Of a DNA stretch of 64,000 nt, positions 13,201-39,134 are shown one piece after another (position 1 is the first letter of the stretch; every line of letters begins with the position of its first letter). The position numbers and the translations under genes are program-made. The notes below the pieces were generated by a model. That model saw nothing but the letters and a program-made list of their open reading frames with translations. It was not told the DNA's origin and did no database searches. Source of the DNA: Glandiceps talaboti (Eukaryota > Hemichordata > Enteropneusta > Spengelidae); contig NC_135558.1 in NCBI RefSeq assembly GCF_964340395.1, positions 13,225,001 through 13,289,000 of the forward strand. The letters run 5' to 3'.

Positions 13201-16200
13201 TTGTGTGAATCTTGGCCATGAAACGGAAACCTGGTGAATACAAGAGAGAGAGAACAATAGTGATTGAACCCAAGTGCATACAACAGTAATCCTTTCATGG
13301 TATTAACCAAAGTTCTATTTTAACGAAAATGAGTACAAATTACTGTAAATCCTAAATGCAATGTCTTGTCATAACACAAAACACTGTCTTTCTTGTTGTT
13401 TCATTATAGACACTGTTTTTCCTGAGGGCTTTGATTTCTATGGGCCAGCATACAAAAGCATAATCTGACCATTGCTGAAATTGTCCAAAGCAAGGACAAG
13501 TGGTCATGAATCTGCTACATGTTATGATGTATGTCTTATTCTGGGGTACATTTCTGTTTATAGGACTGCCTCAGGCTTGGATCAAAATCTATAGGCATGA
13601 AAAAAAACCAGTTGTCTGGTAGAGCTACATGTACAATAATGTATAAAAAAAAGTTGGTCCAGCACAAAGGAATAACCTTATGTAATCATTCCGAGTCACA
13701 TGAGAGAGTACGAATGTGTGAAGCTGGGTTTAAATCTTAGTCCTTTAAAATGATCATACTCATAGTTCAAAACTTGAGAATAAAAGTTTCATGGCAACAA
13801 AAAAAAAACCCATCTCTTTAAAAGTCGGATAATCTGAAGTCAGTGAAACTGTTAAATCTGGAGTTAATTACTTTCCTACAATAAATCTATGAACAGGAAA
13901 AGTTCATTCCTTAAGATTTATTGTAAGAAGTTCTCAAGTTACAAAAAAAAAATCATTTTGAGTATGTGTATACGTGATGTCAACTTTTATGTCTAAGAAT
14001 ACAAAACTGTATTTTTTTAAGCGGATGGTCTATTCGTAATGGTATCTCGACTGACAGAGAGTAAAAAGTAAGTTAATGTATTCTGCCTTAAGTAACAGAC
14101 TGAGTAGATGTAGACTGTTACCCTGGGCAAAACGTGTTTACCACTATAAATTTTGGACAGTGTAACTGTGTTTATAACACTGTCACACTTTCATACAACA
14201 GTCATGAGATGGAGAATAATCACATGTACCAGGGCATGAATTTAACACGTACACTGACACGGTCGTCACATTTAGCCAAGTGAACTGTTTTAAGTTCCAG
14301 TTTTGAGTTTTCTACTATCCATTTTTTAAATCGTTGTATATCCCTTGTACTACTGATAATTTCATTCCAATTCATTTCAAAATGACTTATCTGGTATGCA
14401 TATACAGTGTGCGGTCTAATGATATCCGAATTTTGTTGTTGTGGGTCAATATGATAAAATCTGTCATTTCTTGTGACTCACCACATAGTGTAGGTGAATA
14501 CCATATTTAGGTGCATCCCTAGAAACTGTGTGCATCAGTCAAAATGGTTTAGAGCCCTGGCACACTGTATGAGTACCACACTAAATTTACATGTAAGCCT
14601 AGTTTTTGATACCAACAATACAGGTCTTAGTTTACAGGATATGCTACCTAATGCATTTCTTCTGTGTCGTCTCATGACTTCCCCACCACTTTTGTTTGGA
14701 CCCCGCACACATGCAAGCTGTCTAGTTGTTTATACCAAATCTCTGGTTTCATTGATGGCTTCCCACTGGTTGTCAGAGAGACGAGGAAGTTCTGAAGACT
14801 TACATGTGCAGTTACAAGGATGAACAACATATCCATCACAGGTAAAAATACACACACACACTCAGACCTTGGTAAATATATATTGAATGATGCGATGTCT
14901 TTTTGGTGGGTTCATAGCAACAAATAACAATGAACTTGAAGGGTTGCAAAAGCTAAATTTACTGATCTTTCAGGTTTACGATATCTTGATATATTTATGT
15001 TTTGAACACCCAAGAGGGCTATTTTTAAATTGAAATTAGATTTTTTTGCTATTGTAGTCCATGTATTGGATGACAATATTTCATGCTGATTAGAAATTTT
15101 AATTAACCTCGTTAAGAAATTACTAAATGTATCTCCTTACATAATTCATCAAAGATGTTCTCTGTTCTCATGGTAACGCTCATTACATCAAATTAATTAA
15201 ATGAACTTGACACAATTTATTGTGACCTTTTTATCTTGTTTTTGACAATTTTTTGTTGCTGATTATCGATGGATACTTTGCTATAATGTCCATTAGGTCT
15301 AAGACAGTCTTTTATCTTCAATTAAATTATTATAAAATTATTCTTTCAGATTTTCTAAAATGATCAAAATCAAAATGTCCCTCAATACAAAACCCTGATG
15401 AAGATTACATTCGTAGCTGTAAAATAATTAAAATGTTGGTAAAGTGTACGTAAAAGAACTTATTTGGAACCCACATCTAGCTGATTTATCAAACTTTAAA
15501 ATTATTTGCGAAAATGAATGTTCATGGACTCCGAGTTCATAGTTACATTTATACCTCTGACAATATGTTGACAAAATTTGAGATTCACTAAAAATATACT
15601 GACTGTGAGTAAAACGTTTCAATTGTAGTTAAAAATATTTCCTTCGAGACCTGATTTCAACTATTCTCAGTGGATCAATTTGTAGATGGCCTGACTGTAG
15701 TTTATCAAAAATTATCTAAATACCCTTTACACAAAATCAAACAAACAACAACTACATGGACACAATTATTTTTGTCAACACTAATAAGCTAAATATCCTT
15801 CACTGTGTGTACTCTCTGGTTCTGTTAATGTAAGCATCGTATATTTAGTCACAGTTGCAGACATCTTTACATGTATTTGTATATATTTTACCTTTTTGCA
15901 TGTGAACCTTTTTACCAGAATATTTCTAATATCAGGACATTTTAACAGTTACGTGGGTTTTTTTTTCAAATGGTATATTTCTATTGTCTTTTATATTTGT
16001 ATTTTTGTTTTTTCAATCAGTTGTAAAGTGTATTATGATTACTTGTAATATAATACGCTTTATAAGAATTAAATATTATAATTACGATTATGTAACTTGG
16101 CTAGCGTACTTTTACTGACATGTACAGAACACTGTAGTTTCTTAAATCACATTTTTAAATCAATACTATCGGTAATAATGTTTTCATGACTGCGCAGTGA

Positions 16201-17214
16201 TTCAACTAAAAATAGATCTACGTTACTAATTATTGTTGTAGCTTATTCAGTACATGTACTATGTTACTACTGAATATAGATTTCAGAAATCAGTTGCATA
16301 TACACATGTACTGATGTAGACAGTCTGCATATTGTTACATTCATTGGCAATTTAGATAAGTCCCTTGTACTGGGACACAAGTTGTTTGTTTGGTCAAATG
16401 GAAAAATTGTTGCAGTTCCGACAAGTAATATATACCATGGGTGATACTTCCATGATTATAGTAATACTAAATACCTATCAATTTCAAAATTATTTGGGTT
16501 GGTACAGTCCAACAGAATATTTTTAAATAATTTTTATCTTTGAAGTTTGGGTCATTATATCTTGTACGACTATTTTTAAGTAAAAAAATTAAGATGTTGT
16601 GACCCAAAAGAGTAAATTTTATTACAATCTTTCTTTCACATTCTGGTTATGTAATCTTAAAGGAAACAGTTTTACAAATTTGTCATGTACATGTATGCAT
16701 AACATAGACAATTAAAAAAATATATAAAACAAAGTAGAAATACCACATGCATTTATCATTGAACAAATTCCTTCTCTATAAGTTTGGCATTTTTAATTTC
16801 CCCATTCAATTATTTTATGATAATGTATATAGTGTATAGTGCCAACATAACAGTTTTGGAAATTGACCAAATACATTAATACAAACAACGTACTTATAAA
16901 TATAAGTTATAGTAAATAAACAAAAAGTTGCAAAAACAAAGAGAAAACATTACATGCACTTACCACTGAATAAGTTCCTTTTCTGTGACTGAAAAAAAAG
17001 AAGAAAAAAAGAGATAAAAAAGACCGTAGTAAAATAAACTATGAAAAGGTTTTTGACCACCTCCGGGACTACTACGAGCAGTGAGCGGGTCGATCGGTAG
17101 TCACCGAGTGTGTACATTGGCTATCGACACACAACGCTGCAGAAACTTACAATAGGTTTTTTTCTTCAACTCCTCCACAATTTCTGGCTTAAGTTTGCTA
17201 TTTTTCTTCCCCAT
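7204..17214 (-). CDS. NCS1: Neuronal calcium sensor 1 (frequenin), complete in seven coding exons
   Basis: Coding exons (minus strand): 17214-17151, 16988-16964, 9130-9082, 8799-8710, 8241-8163, 7812-7646, 7302-7204 (TAA). All join in phase with GT-AG introns and give 190 aa, the family's exact length. The product starts [16 protein letters not shown], with the Gly2 myristoylation signal, and ends [13 protein letters not shown] like vertebrate NCS1. EF-hand 1 is the usual degenerate one (KDCPSG). EF2 ([12 protein letters not shown]), EF3 ([12 protein letters not shown]) and EF4 ([12 protein letters not shown]) keep the calcium ligands, although EF4 has Asp in place of the common Gly at loop position 6. 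In other animals the protein is a membrane-associated calcium sensor acting on PI4-kinase, channels and receptors. Exon 2 is a 25-nt microexon, and the third intron is about 7.8 kb. It lies downstream of GPR107 on the same strand. Confidence 0.97.
9160..9330 (+). repeat. Dispersed repeat, copy 1 (intron of NCS1)
   Basis: About 150 bp that recur in inverted orientation at 20785-20940, roughly 80 percent alike. Shared blocks include CAGTTTACTAAGATT, AGATTACACAAGTGGGTGAT and TGATCAAGATAGTGTAAACA. No coding capacity or clear terminal repeat was seen, so the class is unknown. Confidence 0.65.
10575..10815 (+). repeat. Two-copy tandem duplication of ~115 bp
   Basis: Two adjacent units share ACATCAAGTT..TTGATCTTGTGCCTTT, GAGGTATCTTT, GGAGTCAGCAGAACTAATTA and GGTTGAACAATGAATATTCA. 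They lie in the long third intron of NCS1. Confidence 0.75.
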
Positions 17215-17619
17215 GCTGAATACACACAATGTCAAACTCTAAAATACGCTGCAGAACCCTTGTAAAGTTTCAAATGGTGATGTTTTAGCCGGCTTCGTCG
17301 ATGTGTGGCATACTTCGCATCGGTTGGTTTACACTCGTAGCTATACTATTGCTTACTTACAGACTTGCAATTTGATATCTACATCCGCAATGATAAAATA
17401 GTTTCATATTTTTGTCTCAAAAGAATCATATATATGAAAAATATATCCTTCTTGATAACTATTGCCCTATGTATTAAGTCATTTGGACTGTGTATTTATT
17501 TTATCCATTTTAATGAACACATTACGAATAAATGCGTACTTATGTACCAGATTTCACCAAACGGAATCCCTCCGCGAGTTAAACCCCCTACCTATTTACG
17601 ATGAAAGGTCATAACCCCA

Positions 17620-17627
17620 TGACGTCA
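17620..17627. promoter_or_regulatory. Perfect CRE (TGACGTCA) upstream of NCS1
   Basis: The 8-bp palindromic cAMP-response element TGACGTCA lies 406 bp upstream of the NCS1 start codon, between that exon and the candidate alternative first exon. A nearby ATGGCTGCCATTCATTGG (17656 on) resembles YY1 and CCAAT-type promoter motifs. The promoter role is inferred from position. Confidence 0.45.
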
Positions 17628-17840
17628 CAACGTATGAAAATGTAAATAACGATAATGGCTGCCATTCATTGGTTTGCATGTGGATATGTTGAAACAAAAA
17701 AAAATTTCAATACATTCTTCAGAAAGGAATCGACTGGGTATTAATTAAATTTTATTCTTATTTATGGACGTCCATATAGGTGGTATGGGAGCTCTTCGCA
17801 AGCAACCACAACCACAGAGAAAAATATAAAATGTACTTAC

Positions 17841-17874
17841 ACTCGACTCCTAGCTCCTCGCCTCGTTTGGTCAT
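17841..17874 (-). CDS. NCS1: Candidate alternative first coding exon of NCS1
   Basis: An ATG at 17874 opens MTKRGEELGVE and ends in phase 1 (final base T) exactly at a strong donor, GTAAGT. Splicing to the NCS1 microexon at 16988 restores the same Phe codon as the main first exon and gives a protein starting MTKRGEELGVEFTEKEL. That form would lack the MGxxxSK myristoylation signal. As I recall, human NCS1 also has an isoform whose N terminus is swapped for a short one. The Kozak context is weak (T at -3), so this remains a proposal. Confidence 0.4.
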
Positions 17875-18017
17875 ACAAATAATGTAGATCGATGGTACAA
17901 TATTTGAAAATTTATCATTCGAACATCAGAATAAAAGCTACAGAGGGAGAAAACCACCTTGAAATGTTGCTAAGAAATGAAAAAAAAATGTACTTACTGT
18001 TTAACTAGATTTACTAT

Positions 18018-18188
18018 TTAGTCGACGGGTTTCAAAGTAATACGCCTCGACAAAAGATAAGCAACGAGAATTGTAGCCAAAGTGAAGAAAAACGCTGTCC
18101 AATAAAATGTCACTTCATCAAAAATCTCCTCAAATTTCGGAATCTGGTTTGCTACTTGCATCATCCATGGCTGATCGCTTTGCACCAT
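18018..18188 (-). CDS. 56-aa single-pass membrane microprotein
   Basis: The ATG at 18188 sits in a strong Kozak context (AAGATGG), and the frame runs 56 codons to TAA. The product starts MVQSDQPWMMQVANQIPKF, has an acidic stretch (EEIFDE), one hydrophobic helix of about 20 residues (roughly 28-47, FYWTAFFFTLATILVAYLL), and ends in a basic tail, SRRITLKPVD. That is the design of a small tail-anchored or type III membrane peptide. A good splice donor (ACA|GTAAGT, 17997) follows 20 bp past the stop, so the exon may continue into a spliced 3' UTR or into NCS1 transcripts. I do not recognise the family. It could be an independent gene or an upstream ORF of NCS1. Confidence 0.5.
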   Translation of the reverse strand: MVQSDQPWMMQVANQIPKFEEIFDEVTFYWTAFFFTLATILVAYLLSRRITLKPVD

Positions 18189-18462
18189 CTTATTGAATGT
18201 ATGCTATAGCACGATTTTGGCAGTGAAAAGCTTGCTACCACGACGAGTCACTTCCGACCGAATGTATGTACCGCAGTTTCGAGAAAATACCTTCGAGACT
18301 TCATATTTGCCGTTGAGGGCGCAAAGCTTATTAAAGCTACAATGTACTGGCTGCATAAAGTGTTGAAATAATCTTTGCACACTTTTGGTATCTTGATATA
18401 AATATACTGTCACCTGTGGATCATTGAGTAACCTATAAGCAACTTTTTATATTCATACATCA

Positions 18463-18538
18463 TTAATTAATTAATTAATTAATTAATTAATTAATTAATT
18501 AATTAATTAGTTAATTCATTCATTCATTCATTCATTCA
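18463..18538 (+). repeat. (TTAA)n followed by (TTCA)n microsatellite
   Basis: About 12 copies of TTAA run directly into about six copies of TTCA, probably one array that changed motif by mutation. Confidence 0.9.
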
Positions 18539-18924
18539 CACATACATCACAGTTAGGAAATGAGAGACATTCTAGGACCATCATCTGAAATACTACTGTT
18601 TGCTTTTTTTAATGAAAGAAATTCCAAAAATCAGCATCTGTCATGATTGTTCAAAAACACTGCTATAATTCTTGCATCAAGTGAAGAGCAATGTTTATCT
18701 CATATAATTGGCCAAATACGAGGTTATAGCTAAAACTGGGGTCTCAGCCAATCAATAGTTCTGTTTCATCTCTCTTACTTATTCTAGCTGGTTAACAACC
18801 AATCAGTTAACATCTTTCAAAGCTATGGCTACGAGACAGTACAAAGAAGTAAGGTAAACATGCAATATAAATATGCAAATATTTACAGGGCTTTCAAAAA
18901 TCATTTATTCAATTTTCAACATCA

Positions 18925-19300
18925 CAGAATCCACAAAGTTCATTTCTGGCAATCTTATTACCCTTCACTCCAAGCAACTTACTTTAAATTACAAAAATGA
19001 ACAAATATTTCTTTATGAATCCTCACAAAATAGCAATCTGGAATACATACATGAGATAATTAAACTACTGTATATGTACCCCACCTTCCAATATTGTCCC
19101 AGCCTATGTATTTACAGAATCCACAAAGTTCATTTCAGGTAATCTCAATACCCTTACTTTTAAGCAAATTACTTTAAGTTACAAAAATGAACAAAAATTC
19201 TTTATGAATCTTCACAAAAATAGCAATCTGGAATACATATCTGAGCTCACTACTGAATACCCCCACCTTCCCATCTTGTCCCAGACTATTGTATTTACAT
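18925..19300 (+). repeat. Two-copy tandem duplication of ~190 bp
   Basis: Both units contain ACAGAATCCACAAAGTTCAT, AATAGCAATCTGGAATACAT and CCCACCTTCC..T.TTGTCCCAG. Two weaker relatives of a second unit (CAAATGTTTGAAA..ATTCAAAG) follow at 19400-19640. Confidence 0.75.
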
Positions 19301-19952
19301 ATAAAAGATTCAGTCATTGTTTCTGTTTCAATAATAAACTCAAACCAAGGTGGGTAGTGAGTAGTTACAGAAGCAGGCCAACAACTGGACCTTTCACACT
19401 AGATTTTAACATGCTGTCAAACTCATCAAAGCCATCAAATGTTTGAAAGCAAATTATCCATTCAAAGTAATGTTCCTTCTTTTTTAAAGTTGTACATTGC
19501 ATCACCCCCTCCCCCACCTCACCCAGTCCCATCCCATCAGTCAATGGTATTTACATAAATATTTTCATACCCTGTCAAATTCATCTAATGTTTGAAATTA
19601 AATAATTCATTCAAAGCAACGTCCTCTCCTTTTTTAGTTGTGCAGTTAAGAGGTAAACCAGGGAATATGACAGATTTATTGCAGGGCAATGCCATGTGCA
19701 ATATTGTATGGGGAGTCTCTGCTCAGATGTCCAAACCAATCTCATTTCACAAAAAAATGGAGACCCTTTCTCATAACCATTCCTTAGATTTGATGGCATG
19801 AATTCAGTATACACTGTATTGCTCTCTTCTTGAAAACATTTTTACCACTTATTCGTTACTTATACTAGTGAATGCAGTTTTTTTCGGTTTTTATTACTTT
19901 TGTAGTGTTCAGAGCCTGTGAACTATTAGGATATATGGCACTTTACAAGTGC

Positions 19953-20001
19953 TATTATTATTATTATCATTATTATTATTATTATCATTATTATTATTAT
20001 T
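19953..20001 (+). repeat. (ATT)n microsatellite
   Basis: Trinucleotide array of TTA/ATT with two ATC interruptions. Confidence 0.9.
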
Positions 20002-20441
20002 TAAACAATAGCACTGAAGTAAAAACAGATTTATTTTGCAAAAGTAGATGAAAGTAACATACACATAAGCCAGGGAGTGAACAGTCCATTCATCTCATTT
20101 ACATACACACAAGGCAAATAAAATACAATGCTCAAATTGAAATTGTTCAAACAACCATTTACTGCGATATTATTTACATTTGAATAATTAGTGATACATT
20201 TTTGCCAAAATTATTTGCATTGATTACTCAGTAATGTTTTTGTATTACTTGAAAATCAAACTGTATTTAGTAATACATTACTCTATACCATATTTGCAGC
20301 TATAGAAAGCTGGAGTAACCATGTGTAATATATTTTAAACCTCACTGGAATTTTTGCCAACTACAAAATGTTTGTGATTTTTACCGCTCATGGTTCCAAC
20401 AGTAAATCTGCATAATATTCAGACTAGTGTAAGGTGGTAAT

Positions 20442-20673
20442 CAATCTGATTAAAATCTGATGTGGTGAATATGACTCAATTTCTTTATTTATCTCTATAT
20501 CATTCGTTTATTGTAGAGTTTTTTTTCGTTTTGTTGTTCCAGGAGCGATTGCCGTGTGGGAAGGCGGGGATCGCCCAGAACATCAAAAATAGAAAACAAA
20601 TGAAACTAAAGAGATGGAAGTAGTGGTCACTAAAGAAACCTGGCTGTTTTCACATCAGATTTTAATCAGATTG
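20442..20673. mobile_element. hAT-like MITE, copy A
   Basis: This 232-bp element has terminal inverted repeats (CAATCTGATTAAAATCTGAT at the left; ATCAGATTTTAATCAGATTG at the right). The same family occurs at 63246-63484 and shares the inner TTTCTTTATTTA, TTCGTTTATTGT and GTGGGAAGGCGG segments. Degenerate 8-bp flanks (GTGGTAAT and GCAGTAAT) agree with the perfect 8-bp target duplication of copy B. It has no coding capacity, so it is non-autonomous. Confidence 0.75.
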
Positions 20674-20784
20674 GGCAGTAATTAATTCAGTGATAAGCTA
20701 TTGAGTGACCGTTGGTTCAATTATAGGGAGGCGTCTCCAAAAAGCTATATTAATTTTGAGTTCAATACACGTGCCGTGTTGTTT

Positions 20785-20940
20785 TGGGACTTCCAATGTT
20801 TACACTATCTTGATCACATGGTGATTAGAATGGCACAACAGAGGAACCACTATCACCCACTTGTGTAATCTATCACATTGAAGAACAGTAGATTTAGTTT
20901 GCCTCAATCTTAGTAAACTGAAGGCTCGATTACCAGCGTC
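20785..20940 (-). repeat. Dispersed repeat, copy 2
   Basis: Inverted relative of 9160-9330; see that entry for the shared blocks. Confidence 0.65.
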
Positions 20941-21593
20941 ATATAACTGTAGATGGCACCCTAATACAATGTAGACTATATTATACAGTGGTGTACTGCA
21001 ACCTATAGAAGCGCCACTAACAAATGTATTTTACAGTCTTTTAGAACATATAGGGTGATAGATTTAGATGTCATTAATACACAATAACTACATGAAGCTG
21101 CCTGCATTTCAAATTTATTTGATATCAGAACAAGCCAAGTAAAACAGTACCAGAACTATTTACAGAGAAATCAAAAAATGCATTACAAAGTATAATATTT
21201 ACAGATAGTCCATACAAAAGCTGACACAGTGAGTGTGCGTTATATCAGCATATGCCTCTTGGTGGCGCTGTTTAAGTGTTTACCCCAACAACAATGACTA
21301 CCTCTTATTTACAGTCACCGATGCATTTACCTGCATTCTATAACTATACAGTATCTCTTTATAAAATCCTGATTTCATGTTGTCTGGTTTTCCCTCCATA
21401 TTTTGCACAATACTATTACATGTTCATTAAAAATTTAGAATAGGGGGTCAAATCAGAAAAATTGGGGCCAACCAACTGTGGAGGAGCAATAATGGAACAA
21501 TTATGTATCATGCTTAAACATATTAAAATTACGATACAAAGATAGTCTGTGTGAGTTTTTTGGATAGTTTGATTGTAAAAGTTATATGTACAT

Positions 21594-22047
21594 TAGGGAC
21601 GCTCGCATGTCACACAAGCTCAATAAACGAACTTCTATCAATTTGGGAGGAGGGGGTCTGACATCAATGCGATTGCTGAACTTCACTTTCGCACTTCTAT
21701 TAAACCAAATTTCGAAAACTTTTACACCTTCAATTGTAAATGCTTATGTTGTTTACAAATTAGATGTTGATCAGTTGATAAAAATTTGCTCCTGATGTGA
21801 AATACAGTGCTGGGTTTCCGGTAGTATTTTGATGTGTTTAAGAACATCTCAGTAAACAGGTTCATAAGGTTTACCATCATGTTTTTTACATATCATGGTG
21901 TGACTGCTACAGTTTTCATCATGGTTTACATCATACATATAAACGCATGATGTCACACTTGTGAACGCTCGTTTAGGGGAGGGGGTTTAGTACTAAACGA
22001 ACAATGTCCGTTTGTTGAGTTTTGCACAACATTGTGCAATCGTCCCT
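21594..22047. mobile_element. Small DNA element with AGGGACG ends
   Basis: The left end AGGGACGCTCGCA..CAAGCTCAATAAACGAAC is mirrored by the right end (reverse complement AGGGACGATTGCA..CTCAACAAACGGAC). Inner GGGAGGAGGGGG-like blocks also sit near both ends. About 455 bp with no protein coding; target duplication not clear. Confidence 0.55.
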
Positions 22048-22839
22048 CACCATGCTTATTCTCCTTTGAAAAGTTATTTTTCAGTTATATAGACATCATA
22101 AATATTGAGTAAATATTTAAAGGTAGACAACCATGGATAGGACAGTAGTCAACTATATGGCAGGTGGCCAGTGCTTAGAAAACACCAACAAGGTTAAGTT
22201 TTTTTTCTTCATTTGATATTTGTTATACTTTGAACATTTCATATGGCAACAAAGAAAAAATGTACATAATATCACATAATAATTACTGTCCTCAGGCAAA
22301 ATAACTATAAATCATACATATATATTTGCCTAAAAATATTATTCATTGCCCAAAAAGTACAGCAAAAAAATTAACCCTCGCCTCCTTTTTGATAAGACAT
22401 TGCAAAAAATTAAAGTTTGTTGAATTATCCAATTACATTTTCAGTGACTCCCAAATGTGCAAGAAATAATTGCAAATTTAGCAACAAAAGAGTGCAAATT
22501 TCACTTAAATTATCAGACCATAATACACAAAAGACATGCTTCAAAATCACAGCACATAACATGAACGTAAAGCAACATTTCTGTACAATGGTCACACTTC
22601 AGTAAAACACAAGTTCAAAATCATATAATTACAACACTGAATAATAAATATTCTATTAAACATAGACGCGGGTAGTAAGTTAAGAAAATACACCTGAGTA
22701 GCGAGTAGATATTTTGTATCTATGTCTGCGTGGTATAGACAGACACATTTAGTATGCAGAATCATTCAGGTTAAAGGCAAATATCGGGATGCTGCAAACA
22801 ACGCATTTCGTCCATGTGTCTGTAAACCCATATACTTCA

Positions 22840-23165
22840 TATGCACAAGCTGATTTCAATCAAACTTGGCACAAATGTAAGGGAGGCATATGCATATCTT
22901 CTGATTGCTTCTTATTTACAGTTGAAATTGGTTATACATATACTGTGTATGGTAAAAAGCATTGCGCAGAAATATACGTGCTTAAGAAATGAGCTGTGTC
23001 TCAATGTCAAATGACGACATGCAGAAGCCAATTTCATTCTTATGTGGCACAAATGTGACATACGTACTATTGAAAGCATATGTATATCATCTGGCTGCTT
23101 TATATTTACAGTGGCATCGATGATTGACTTAATGTACCAAAGCAATGAGCTATGCCCATGCCTCC
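22840..23165 (+). repeat. Two-copy tandem duplication of ~180 bp
   Basis: Units share TGGCACAAATGT, GCATATG.ATATC.TCTG, ATTTACAGT and AATGAGCT. A related fragment (CAATTTCAATCAAACTTAGC) lies near 55436. Confidence 0.6.
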
Positions 23166-24924
23166 AAGTCAAATGAATGATAATCTCATTGTTTGTATAC
23201 ATGCAACTTTATGTATAATGGTGCTTTACCAAATTAAATGACTTAAATACCTCTCGAATACATACAACTTTAAAATTCTAAATACTGCATACCTAGTATC
23301 AGATTACATGGTACTGCTTGCAGTGGTAGGTAGCCTAACACCCATCATCCACATACTCAAAGTGTTGAACTGTTTCAAAAGTTTACAAAGTAAAACAGCT
23401 CTTCTAACAGAAATTTGTAACAAGATTGAGTCAGCATTCCCACAAATTTCTTGTACAGTAAAACTCTGATTATCCGAACTTCGATTATTTGAACTGTTCA
23501 GTCATCCAAATATTGCATCATGTCCCCCAAAGTTTTCATTGGTCAATACAAGTTCGATCGAATGTCGTGCAACTTGTGATTAGTTGCCTTATTTGCAGTG
23601 ATCTGCCTTTTTTAACATGTCCTTGTTCATGGGGTTTCAGACTCCGGAAAACTATGCCCCACCCACAAAATTAATTATCCGAACTGTCTGCATATCTGAA
23701 CAAAATCCTTGTTCCTGGAAAGATTCAAATAATCAAAGTTTTACTGGACATACTTTTAGTTGGCATATGTGTCGAGATTAACTTGTGTCGGTGAGTTGGG
23801 AAAACTTCCATGACTTGCGATGAAAACTTTCTCTACGGAATCTTCCTAATGTCATTATGGAAGACCATCTAAGAGTTATCAGAAAGATTAAAATTTGTCT
23901 AGTTGATCTGCTAGGTGTGCTATTTCACATCAACTATTTTGATCAGTGGTACTAAGATAGTGTAGAATCACTTGTAAATATTCATTTCAATGATACATTT
24001 TGTATTTCCCACCAAGGTTAAAATGGATTCATAGCCAGTTCAAGTATTTCTGTGTTATCATTTGTGATGATCTAATCTTACGCAGTTCACTACTGAACTT
24101 GGTAATTACTCACAATGGTGACCACTAAATGATGTACTGCTATGCAAATGATATCCAAATGAACATTTCAGCCCTTGTTTCCCTGATCCACATGGCATGC
24201 AATGTTTCTGAATGCAAAGAAAGTAAGATGGTATATTGGTGTATCATCGTAAGGGATTGGTTGAATTCCAAATATCCCGTCACAAATGGAAAGATCAACA
24301 AGAGTAAATTACTACTATATACAATGAGAAAATTGTGCAAAACTCATAAGATAAATCTACAGAAATTAATTTCTCCAGAAAACTCATTCATTGTTGAATA
24401 ATTATTCAATGGACTTTAGTGTGTCTGGGCGTTGTTGAAAGAATACGATCATGCATTGGAATACGTTGAGGGCACTATTGAATGAATACCTTCCTGCACA
24501 CTACACAACTGAATGGATATGTCATCAGGTTTTGAAAACGTATATTCAATACGCGCTAAGATATATTGACACAGGAAAGGATAGTTTGAGTTTGATGGTC
24601 TGGAGGACAGGAGTATTATCGAAATATCCTCAATCACAATTTTGTTTAACAGAAATCTCTTCAGTTTCAAACAACATTACTTCAATGAAAATTTTACATG
24701 TAATAATCAAACTTAAAGCCATCACAACAGTGTCACATCACAGCGATTTACACAACTTACATTCACAGAATCCAAAATTTTCACTGAATGAGAGACAACA
24801 ACACTGAGTTCATTGGGGTTTGCTGACACAATGCATTGTTACAGTTAAACTTAGAAAGAACTTGACTGACATTATAAATAGGAGTCTGGCATAAAAATAT
24901 CACTCAGAAAGTACTCTGTTCCTT

Positions 24925-38776
<13,852 letters not shown>

Positions 38777-39134
38777 ATTGAAATTAGTGAGATGACGTCA
38801 TGTTATGATGAATGTCGTTCACCCAAAGCACATGAGAGACAAGCTCTGATTGGTTGCTATGTTCGAGACTAACTCACCATACGATTTTCTGCATCGCTTC
38901 CATGGAAGTGCACATTTTATTTTCTGAGTAAGTAAAATACCCAAAAATGCTAAACTTGATAATTTGAAATGACATTGTGCGTTTCCGAAAAGTAGCAAGG
39001 AACTTATCAAAATACCCAATGAAAGTTGTCGTTCCATGTTCATCCTACGATATTGTACATACAATTACCCACAATGCAACACTACCAATCCTTGTCTCGC
39101 ACTCGGTGAAGTGAGAGCATCGCGGATACCAAAG
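38777..39134. promoter_or_regulatory. Bidirectional promoter between GPR107 and the SDR-glycosyltransferase gene
   Basis: The two start codons face away from each other, 358 bp apart. A perfect CRE, TGACGTCA, is at 38793-38800, 17 bp upstream of the GPR107 ATG. That ATG sits in CAATATGGCTGCCAAG, close to the YY1 consensus AAnATGGCGGC often found over start codons of bidirectional genes. No TATA box is evident. The transcription start sites are not known. Confidence 0.6.

Larger units (their letters stand above)
9131..16963 (-). other. Long third intron of NCS1
   Basis: This 7.8-kb interval holds no further exon that the complete 190-aa protein needs. It contains the dispersed repeat and tandem duplication listed separately, two more copies (near 11640-11720 and 13590-13690) of the repeat also seen at 4190-4265, and otherwise AT-rich unique sequence. 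Confidence 0.6.
18189..24924. other. Intergenic region between the microprotein ORF and GPR107
   Basis: No gene is supported. It holds microsatellites, at least two tandem duplications, two small DNA elements with inverted ends and one dispersed repeat, all listed separately. The rightmost part just below 24925 must include the GPR107 3' UTR. Confidence 0.5.
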
